The position numbers were made by a program, and so were the translations under genes. From assembly GCA_029861655.1 (NCBI GenBank), contig JAOTZA010000179.1:1-6659 (forward strand): DNA of 6,659 nt, written 5' to 3'. Every line of letters begins with the position of its first letter. Position 1 is the stretch's first letter. The DNA is from Acidobacteriota bacterium. Lineage in GTDB: Bacteria > Acidobacteriota > Thermoanaerobaculia > Multivoradales > JAHEKO01. Below are positions 1 through 5,613 of this stretch, piece after piece. The notes under the pieces are model-generated. The model was not told the DNA's origin and did not search any database. It was given only the letters and a program-made list of their open reading frames with translations.

Positions 1-302
1 CGGTGCGCCCGATGCTCGCGGCGAAGGTAGTCCGCCGCCGCCAGCAAATCGTCAAGGTTGGACGAGAAGTCCGTGTCGGCGAAATCCCCTTCGCTCTCGC
101 CAAGACCGGTGAAGTCGAACCGTAACACCCCGATCCCCTCGGCTGCGAGCGCCCGGGTGATCCGCACAACGGCCTTGAGGTCTTTGGAACAGGTGAAGCA
201 GTGGGCAAAAAGAGCCATGCCCCGTATCTCACCCTTGGGCAACTCGAGCCGCGCAGCCAGCAGGCCCTGGGTGCCGCGAAACCCTATTTTCTCAGCCGAC
301 AA
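1..302 (-). CDS. Alpha/beta hydrolase, N-terminal part of a probable hydrolase-OsmC fusion protein (partial, runs off left edge)
   Basis: Only the first 100 residues are visible; the 3' end lies outside the window. The protein starts MSAEKIGFRGTQG and carries LFAHCFTCSKD (about residues 31-41, the oxyanion-hole region after the first core strand) and RFDFTGLGESEGDF (about 61-74), followed by SSNLDDL. This combination is typical of the alpha/beta hydrolase domain of bifunctional hydrolase/OsmC proteins. The nucleophile elbow and any OsmC domain would be beyond the edge, so the fusion is inferred. The family's substrate is not established; OsmC domains are linked to peroxide reduction. I chose the TTG at 302-300 because GGAGGT (313-308) sits 5 bases upstream. 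An in-frame ATG at 341-339 would add 13 residues but has no ribosome binding site and overlaps a possible -10 element. It is divergent from the SDR gene. Confidence 0.85.
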   Translation of the reverse strand, partial: MSAEKIGFRGTQGLLAARLELPKGEIRGMALFAHCFTCSKDLKAVVRITRALAAEGIGVLRFDFTGLGESEGDFADTDFSSNLDDLLAAADYLRREHRAH

Positions 303-307
303 AATCC

Positions 308-313
308 ACCTCC
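308..313 (-). promoter_or_regulatory. Ribosome binding site of the alpha/beta hydrolase (decides a TTG start)
   Basis: On the minus strand this reads GGAGGT, 5 bases before the TTG at 302-300. It is the reason for preferring TTG over the in-frame ATG at 341-339. Confidence 0.7.
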
Positions 314-340
314 GCGGTCGTTTCTCGCTTTCCTTCGGCA

Positions 341-350
341 TACACTAGCA
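341..350. promoter_or_regulatory. Possible shared, symmetric -10 element for the divergent hydrolase and SDR genes
   Basis: The plus strand reads TACACT at 341-346, matching 4 of 6 bases of TATAAT, with the GTG start of the SDR gene 7 bases after it. The minus strand reads TGCTAGTGT at 350-342, an extended -10 form (TGnTAnnnT), about 40 bases before the TTG of the hydrolase. No clear -35 box was seen on either strand. The two hexamers overlap, so a single melted region could serve both directions. This is inference from short matches only. Confidence 0.3.
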
Positions 351-352
351 GG

Positions 353-1444
353 GTGAAGAACATCATCCTGTTTACCGGCTTCCCGGGCTTTCTCGGCTCC
401 GAGCTTCTTCCCAGAGTTCTGACTCGTGCCCCCGAGGCACGCGCGGTCTGCCTGGTCCAGGGCAAGTTCGCCGACCTGGCCCAGAAACGCCGCCTCGACC
501 TGGAAACCGAGCAACCAGAACTCGCCGGTCGGGTCGAATTGGCTCAGGGCGACATCACACTCCCGGATTTGGGGCTCGACGACCCAGAGACCCTGCTCGC
601 GGACACGGTCGAGATCTTTCACCTGGCAGCGGTTTACGACCTCATGGTCAAGCGCGAGGTCGGGCTTGCGGTCAATGTAGAAGGCACCCAGAACATTCTC
701 AACTTCGCCGAGGAGTGTCCGAGGCTCGAGCGACTCCACTACGTGAGCACCTGTTTTGTCAGCGGCCGGCATGCCGGGATCTACTCCGAGGATGACCTCG
801 ACAAGGGCCAGGAGTTCAACAACTACTACGAAGAGACGAAGTTTCTGGCCGAGGTCGAAGTTCAAACTCGGATGAGCCAAGGGCTCCCGGTGAGCATCTA
901 TCGGCCGCCGATCGTCGTCGGCGACAGCGTGACCGGCGCGACCCAGAAGTACGACGGTCCCTACTTCATCATTCGATGGTTGTTGCGCCAGCCATCATTG
1001 GCGATCTTGCCGTCGGTGGGCGACCCGGAGGCCGTGCGGGTCAATCTCGTTCCGCGTGATTTCGTCGTCCGCGCCATCGCTCACCTGAGCGGGCTCGAGG
1101 AATCGGCGGGGCAGATCTATCAACTCGCCGACTCGCACCCGCTGACCGTCGCCGCCCTGATCGACGCGGTGGCCCGCGAAACGCACCGCAAAGTAGTTCG
1201 CGTGCCGCTGCCGCGGTTTGCCGCCAAGGCAGCTATCGACTACGTCCCCGGTGTCTACCGGTTGATGCAGATCCCCTCGGCAGCCATCGACTATTTTGTC
1301 CATCCAACTCACTACACCAGCGTCAACACAGTGCGCGACCTGGCGGGCACCGACATCGAAGTGCCCCGGCTGGAGACCTACCTGGGGCGGCTGGTGGACT
1401 TCACACGCGCACACCCGGAGGTGGGCTCCGCGGCGATGGCCTAG
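353..1444 (+). CDS. SDR-family NAD(P)-dependent oxidoreductase (extended SDR, thioester-reductase/acyl-reductase-like)
   Basis: A 363-residue extended SDR. The Rossmann nucleotide-binding motif TGFPGFLG is at residues 8-15, followed by GDI at 66-68, HLAA at 90-93, NVEGTQNIL at 108-116, VSTCFVSG at 131-138 with the probable catalytic Ser/Thr, and the catalytic YEETK (Tyr159, Lys163). The IYRPPIVVGDS segment at 182-192 and the overall form recall the NAD-binding 4 group, which includes thioester reductase domains and fatty acyl reductases, as well as sugar epimerases. The substrate cannot be read from the sequence. No signal peptide or membrane segment is evident, so it is probably cytoplasmic. 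The GTG start has AGCAGG directly against it, too close to act as a normal Shine-Dalgarno site, which suggests a leaderless or weakly initiated message. It stands alone on this strand, divergent from the hydrolase and convergent with the sucCD operon. Confidence 0.85.
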   Translation: MKNIILFTGFPGFLGSELLPRVLTRAPEARAVCLVQGKFADLAQKRRLDLETEQPELAGRVELAQGDITLPDLGLDDPETLLADTVEIFHLAAVYDLMVKREVGLAVNVEGTQNILNFAEECPRLERLHYVSTCFVSGRHAGIYSEDDLDKGQEFNNYYEETKFLAEVEVQTRMSQGLPVSIYRPPIVVGDSVTGATQKYDGPYFIIRWLLRQPSLAILPSVGDPEAVRVNLVPRDFVVRAIAHLSGLEESAGQIYQLADSHPLTVAALIDAVARETHRKVVRVPLPRFAAKAAIDYVPGVYRLMQIPSAAIDYFVHPTHYTSVNTVRDLAGTDIEVPRLETYLGRLVDFTRAHPEVGSAAMA

Positions 1445-1462
1445 GCCTTCTCGCGGCGGCAT

Positions 1463-1494
1463 AGGGCCAACCGCTGCCATCTTCCGATGGCCCT
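1463..1494 (+). terminator. Weak candidate hairpin downstream of the SDR gene
   Basis: AGGGCCA (1463-1469) pairs perfectly with TGGCCCT (1488-1494). Inside the same stretch GCCATC (1476-1481) pairs with GATGGC (1486-1491) across a TTCC loop, so the two hairpins exclude each other. It begins 18 bases after the SDR stop. No T-tract follows on either strand, so an intrinsic terminator is only a possibility. Confidence 0.25.
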
Positions 1495-1560
1495 CCTCGC
1501 CGAGGCTCCAACATCGGTTGCGTGGGATGCGCCTCGCGTTGGACTCTATGGTGTTCGCGG

Positions 1561-1575
1561 CACGACTCCGTCGTG
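1561..1575 (-). terminator. Small hairpin after the last gene of the sucCD operon
   Basis: CACGAC and GTCGTG form a perfect 6-bp stem around a 3-base loop, 9 bases beyond the stop codon of the small Cys/His protein on the minus strand. No T-run follows, so termination activity is doubtful. The 1445-1584 gap otherwise shows nothing recognisable. Confidence 0.25.
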
Positions 1576-1584
1576 AAGGGGGTT

Positions 1585-1833
1585 CTAGCCCGCCTCAGAC
1601 GGCTCGATCTCCACGGCCGGTTCCCACCAATCCTCGCCCTCGGCAAAGCGCTTCCCCTCATGGCTGCAAGGTGACGGAACGTGGTCGCGGCCATACATCG
1701 GTTTGCCCGCGTGAACCGCGCTATGCAGCGAATAGATCCCACAGCAGACCTTGCAGAACCGCCCACCGACTCGGCCTCGCCTCGCCTCATCGAGCCGGCT
1801 TGCCGGCGCCAGTTGTTGCCGTCGATACACCAT
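1585..1833 (-). CDS. Small Cys/His-rich hypothetical protein, possibly metal-binding
   Basis: I do not recognise this 82-residue protein as a named family. The first 24 residues are basic and low in pattern. From residue 25 it reads like a real folded domain: RFCKVCCGIYS (25-35) with Cys27, Cys30 and Cys31, then H37, H41, H51, and PCSH (Cys56, His58), then EDWWEPAVEIEP. A CxxC plus a later CxH is compatible with one zinc site, which is inference. Its ATG lies 14 bases after the ndk stop codon on the same strand, so it is probably the last gene of the operon. No Shine-Dalgarno site precedes this ATG, so translation may be coupled to ndk or the true start may differ. Third codon positions are mostly G or C, as in its neighbours. 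Confidence 0.6.
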   Translation of the reverse strand: MVYRRQQLAPASRLDEARRGRVGGRFCKVCCGIYSLHSAVHAGKPMYGRDHVPSPCSHEGKRFAEGEDWWEPAVEIEPSEAG

Positions 1834-1847
1834 GGTGAACTGACGGC

Positions 1848-2264
1848 TCAGCCGACGAGATCGGCGCGAGAGAAGAAAAAAGCGAGCTCCAGGAGCGCGT
1901 TCTCAGGCGAGTCGCTTCCGTGGATGGCATTGCGCTCGATGGATGAAGCATGTAGGGCTCGTACCGTTCCCGGCGCCGCATCATCGGGATTCGTCGCGCC
2001 CATGACCTCTCGCAGCTTTCTGACCGCGTTCTCGCGCTCAAGGGCCATCGCAACCACCGGTCCCTCGGTCATAAAAGCCACCAGGCTCGAATAAAACGGT
2101 CGCTCCCGATGAACTTCGTAAAAGGCCTGGGCCTGGGCCTCGCTCAGGCGCAGCTTACGGATCGCCACGACCTCGAAGCCCTCCGCTTCCAGATGATCGA
2201 TGATCTTGCCGCTGTTGCCGGCCGCAACGGAATCCGGTTTGAGAATTGTCAGGGTCCGTTCCAT
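1848..2264 (-). CDS. ndk: Nucleoside diphosphate kinase
   Basis: Transfers the gamma phosphate from ATP to other nucleoside diphosphates through a phospho-histidine intermediate; cytoplasmic. The 138-residue length is normal for bacterial Ndk. The N-terminus is ERTLTILKPD with Lys9; FYEVHRERPFY (48-58) and GPVVAMALE (68-76) are family hallmarks; PGTVR (98-102) is retained; and the active-site motif NAIHGSDS (112-119) contains the catalytic His115. All expected active-site residues appear present. AGGAG at 2277-2273 lies 8 bases before the ATG. It follows the S51-like gene by 42 bases in the sucCD operon. Ndk has been reported to associate with succinyl-CoA synthetase in Pseudomonas, and the gene order here fits a functional link. 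Confidence 0.97.
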   Translation of the reverse strand: MERTLTILKPDSVAAGNSGKIIDHLEAEGFEVVAIRKLRLSEAQAQAFYEVHRERPFYSSLVAFMTEGPVVAMALERENAVRKLREVMGATNPDDAAPGTVRALHASSIERNAIHGSDSPENALLELAFFFSRADLVG

Positions 2265-2306
2265 TCGTGTTTCTCCTGTTGATCGGCGATGGGCGCCCGA
2301 GAGATT

Positions 2307-2987
2307 CTAGTCGTTATCGCATATCTCGAGATCGTCCTCGGCGTCATTGAGCTCAAAGACCTGTCCCACGGCCTGCACGCTTCCATCCGGTGGAAAAAAC
2401 AGCGCCGAACCCGCCGGCAGACCGAAGCCCTTTTCGACCCCATCCTCCTCGAGCAGCCAGCGGAGTCGCCGATCGTGGGCGGGCTCGAAGTTGGGCTCGA
2501 CGACCGTCTCGGCAAGCCAACCCAGACCGGTGAGCGCCCGGTTGCCCGTCAAGCTGCGGACCGTCCTGCCCACCGCCTGGGCGGCCGCGGCGATCGCAAC
2601 GACTACACCTCCGGCTTCCAGCTTCCGCTCCAGTGCCTCGAGTACCGGCGAGTCCGCCAACGTTTCCAGAAGTTGGTCCGCGATCCCTCCGCCGAGATAG
2701 ACGGCCGCGCAGTCGCTGATCCTTTCCGCGTTCTTGCCCCGGCGCGCGTCGCGCGGCCGGTAGATCGGCAAGACCTCGACCTCACGCTCAAAGGCGGCGT
2801 CGACGTAGGCTGCAAAGTGCTCACCGTACTCACTCGAACCGCTGGCCGCCGGGAGGAAACCGATCTTCCCCTCTCCAGCGCGCCCCACCCAAAGCCGATC
2901 CACCACTGCGGTGTCTCCAAAGCTGAATTCGCCGCCGCCGATGAGCACCAGGGTGCCGTCTCCCGGCAATCCGTCTCTCAGAAACAA
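2307..2987 (-). CDS. S51/type-1 glutamine-amidotransferase-like protein lacking the nucleophilic serine
   Basis: A 226-residue protein resembling the peptidase S51 (dipeptidase E/cyanophycinase) branch of the class I glutamine amidotransferase fold. It shows LVLIGGGE at 13-20, IGFLPAASGSS at 42-52, YLGGGIADQL at 97-106, the elbow segment VVVAIAAAAQAVG at 128-140, AHDRRLR at 170-176 and GFGLPAGSALFF at 187-198. In active S51 enzymes the elbow reads about GTSAGA; here Ala133 replaces the serine. The GIDE-type motif before the last strand is also altered, while a candidate histidine (His171) remains. It is therefore probably not a serine peptidase; its role is unknown. The TTG start (2987-2985) is supported by GAGG about 5 bases upstream. 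The gene lies 21 bases after sucD, in the same reading frame, and 42 bases before ndk. Confidence 0.8.
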   Translation of the reverse strand: MFLRDGLPGDGTLVLIGGGEFSFGDTAVVDRLWVGRAGEGKIGFLPAASGSSEYGEHFAAYVDAAFEREVEVLPIYRPRDARRGKNAERISDCAAVYLGGGIADQLLETLADSPVLEALERKLEAGGVVVAIAAAAQAVGRTVRSLTGNRALTGLGWLAETVVEPNFEPAHDRRLRWLLEEDGVEKGFGLPAGSALFFPPDGSVQAVGQVFELNDAEDDLEICDND

Positions 2988-3008
2988 AATGTCCTCGGCT
3001 CTCGTCGG

Positions 3009-3874
3009 CTAGAGGAGCTTGGCGACGGTTGAGCCGATCTCGGCCGGCGACTCGGCCACATGAATCCCAGCCCCGTTGAGCGCCGCGATCTTCGCCTCCG
3101 CGGTCCCCTTGCCGCCGGAGACGATGGCGCCCGCATGGCCCATCCGGCGTCCGGGCGGGGCCGTGCGCCCGGCGATAAAGCCGACTACCGGCCGATCGAA
3201 GTTGGCCGCGACCCACTCCGCCGCCTCTTCTTCGGCGGTGCCGCCGATCTCGCCGATCAAGACCACCGCCTCGGTCGCAGAGTCTTCTTTGAAAGCACTC
3301 AAGACGTCAATAAAGTTGCTCCCGTTGATCGGGTCGCCTCCGATGCCGACGCAGGTGGTCTGGCCGAGCTCCAGATTAGACAGCTGCCAGACCGCCTCGT
3401 ACGTCAGAGTCCCCGAGCGGCTGATCACACCAACCCGCCCCTGGCGGTGGATATGCCCGGGCATGATGCCGATCTTTGCCAGGCCTGGCGAGATGACCCC
3501 GGGACAGTTCGGGCCGACGAGTCGGGTCGGGTGGTCACGTAGAAACGCCTTGACACGCATCATGTCGGCGACCGGGATTCCCTCCGTGATACAGACCACG
3601 AGTTCGATCCCGGCGCCGGCCGCCTCCATGATCGCGTCGCCCGCAAACGGCGGCGGCACGAAGATCATTGTGGCGTTACAACCTGTCTCGGCGCGCGCCT
3701 GCTCGACGCTGTCGAACACCGGGATGTCCTGAACGGTCTGCCCACCCTTGCCGGGAGTCACTCCAGCAACCACCTGGGTTCCGTATTCCCGGCATCCAAG
3801 AGCATGAAACTCGCCCTCGTTGCCGGTAATTCCCTGCACCAGAAGCCGTGTGTCGTCGTTGACCCAGATCGCCA

Positions 3875-3875
<1 letters not shown>
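3009..3875 (-). CDS. sucD: Succinyl-CoA synthetase, alpha subunit
   Basis: The alpha subunit binds CoA and carries the phosphorylated histidine; with SucC it interconverts succinyl-CoA, NDP and phosphate with succinate, CoA and NTP in the TCA cycle. The 288-residue length is normal. The N-terminal CoA-binding Rossmann region has QGITGNEG (14-21) and VTPGKGG (39-45). VGPNCPG (120-126), ISRSGTLTYE (151-160), GIGGDPINGS (177-186) and LIGEIGG (206-212, with Glu209) follow. GRRMGHAGAIVSGGKGTA (242-259) contains the active-site His247, matching His246 of the E. coli enzyme. The ATG shares one base with the sucC stop codon (TAATG), which implies translational coupling. No defect is seen. Confidence 0.97.
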
Positions 3876-5044
<1,169 letters not shown>

Positions 5045-5050
5045 CAACTG

Positions 5051-5056
5051 CCTCCT
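5051..5056 (-). promoter_or_regulatory. Ribosome binding site of sucC (decides a GTG start)
   Basis: The minus strand reads AGGAGG here. Spacing is 6 bases to the GTG at 5044 and 3 bases to the TTG at 5047. A small inverted repeat, ATGCC/GGCAT (5076-5072 with 5064-5060), ends 3 bases upstream of it. Confidence 0.75.
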
Positions 5057-5101
5057 GGAATGCCCGCGAACGGCATGACGCTGCCGCCCGGAAGAGTCGG
5101 A

Positions 5102-5110
5102 AGTCTATCA
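5102..5110 (-). promoter_or_regulatory. Candidate extended -10 promoter of the sucCD operon
   Basis: The minus strand reads TGATAGACT, an extended -10 (TGn plus TAGACT, 4 of 6 bases of TATAAT). Transcription would start near 5095, giving a leader of about 50 bases that contains the sucC ribosome binding site. No convincing -35 box is visible, which extended -10 promoters may not need. Start sites have not been mapped. Confidence 0.4.
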
Positions 5111-5164
5111 GGGCACGAGCCCGACTTGCTCGCCGTTTCCGGCCTCGAATCGGTCCGGCCTGTG

Positions 5165-5189
5165 GTCGGCAGCCCCGTCGAATGCCGAC
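5165..5189. repeat. Inverted repeat (7-bp stem)
   Basis: GTCGGCA (5165-5171) and TGCCGAC (5183-5189) are perfect inverted copies around an 11-base loop, about 55 bases upstream of the candidate sucC -10 element. It could be an RNA hairpin or an operator; there is no T-run for a terminator. Confidence 0.35.
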
Positions 5190-5215
5190 GTTTCAAAAGC
5201 AAGCACGCGCCTCGA

Positions 5216-5366
5216 CCCAGGCGGCGACTCCGCAGGGCACGGCGCGCGCTACTCGGACTCCGGGTTATCCAGAGGCGCTCGCCTCGGTTTCCCTCGCGCC
5301 GCATCGAACTCAGACTCCTAAGGATCTTCAATGCGCTCGGTCAAACGTCCCTGGTGGAGACTCCGC
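5216..5366. repeat. Imperfect 18-bp direct repeat, two copies
   Basis: CCCAGGCGGCGACTCCGC at 5216-5233 and CCCTGGTGGAGACTCCGC at 5349-5366 match at 15 of 18 bases, 133 bases apart. Each is followed, after 1-2 bases, by GGG that closes a hairpin with the leading CCC. The motif GACTCC also recurs at 5256-5261 and 5313-5318. Confidence 0.55.
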
Positions 5367-5461
5367 CTGGGCCGAGGTCGCGGTTCGCCACAACCTTGTT
5401 CACGTCGCGGGAGGCCGGCGTTCGCCGCAGCCGGGCGAATGCGCCGGCAGGAACGCTGTGA

Positions 5462-5483
5462 GCCCGCGGGCATAAGAGCTCTT
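5462..5483. repeat. Two adjacent perfect 10-bp palindromes
   Basis: GCCCGCGGGC (5462-5471) and AAGAGCTCTT (5474-5483) are each perfectly self-complementary and are separated by two bases. Around the second, GGGC (5468-5471) and GCCC (5486-5489) extend the symmetry to 22 bp with two imperfect positions. Dimeric regulator sites or RNA hairpins could look like this. Confidence 0.5.
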
Positions 5484-5584
5484 GCGCCCTCACCTCAGCA
5501 GGCGGGCCGCGCGGGCGAACAACGAGGCGTGAGCGAACTCGTCCAAGGCTGAGCAGTGAGCGCCGTTTCCAGCCGGGCATTCGA

Positions 5585-5603
5585 CCGGGCTGCAGTCAGC
5601 CGG
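5585..5603 (-). terminator. Weak candidate terminator hairpin after the phosphatase gene
   Basis: CC plus GGCTG (5585-5592, one G bulged) pairs with CAGCC plus GG (5597-5603) around a 4-base loop. It starts 10 bases beyond the phosphatase stop codon on the minus strand. No T-tract follows. Confidence 0.3.
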
Positions 5604-5613
5604 CCGGGAAACT

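Larger units (their letters stand above)
5216..5563 (+). other. Structured non-coding stretch between the phosphatase gene and sucC (candidate RNA or dispersed repeat)
   Basis: The gap 5045-5613 holds no convincing gene; open frames in it are rich in Arg, Ser and Pro and lack family patterns. It does hold many inverted repeats. Hairpins: 5216-5237 (loop CGACT), 5251-5265 (loop ACT), 5349-5371 (loop AGACT), and a 13-bp stem at 5414-5448 (GCCGGCG/CGCCGGC and TTCGCC/GGCGAA with a 2-base bulge). Two perfect 10-bp palindromes lie at 5462-5471 and 5474-5483. CTCACCTCAGC (5489-5499) pairs with 5548-5560 apart from a 2-base bulge. G-U pairs in two hairpins and a GTGA loop make sense only on the plus strand, which favours a plus-strand RNA, opposite to both flanking genes. 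No known RNA family was recognised. It may equally be a dispersed repeat. Confidence 0.35.

Noticed and set aside
339..341. ATG as the start of the alpha/beta hydrolase
   Set aside because: In frame, but it has no ribosome binding site, adds a basic 13-residue tail atypical of the family, and lies inside the possible -10 region.
58..348. A plus-strand open frame of 96 codons
   Set aside because: It is opposite the hydrolase, whose minus-strand frame has clear family motifs; the plus product is Ser/Arg/Pro-rich with no pattern.
284..880. A minus-strand open frame of 198 codons against the start of the SDR gene
   Set aside because: Shadow of the SDR coding frame, whose Rossmann and YxxxK motifs are clear.
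1681..2094. A plus-strand open frame across ndk and the small protein
   Set aside because: Antisense to ndk, which has all its active-site motifs; product is low in pattern.
2291..2298. GGGCGCCC palindrome between the S51-like gene and ndk
   Set aside because: Only 8 bp and GC-only in GC-rich DNA, with no T-run; not enough for a terminator or operator call.
2289..3032. A long plus-strand open frame (247 codons)
   Set aside because: Mirror of the S51-like gene; a common effect in GC-rich coding DNA.
5341..5580. A minus-strand open frame, with a short adjoining frame ending near 5490 that reads LDEFAHASLFARAARLLR
   Set aside because: Parts look protein-like, but there is no good start with a ribosome binding site, both are short, and the same bases form strong inverted repeats. 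A gene remnant cannot be excluded.
5045..5613. RNase P RNA, tmRNA, SRP RNA or a tRNA in the gap
   Set aside because: I looked for their conserved core sequences and a T-arm with a fitting acceptor stem on both strands and found none.
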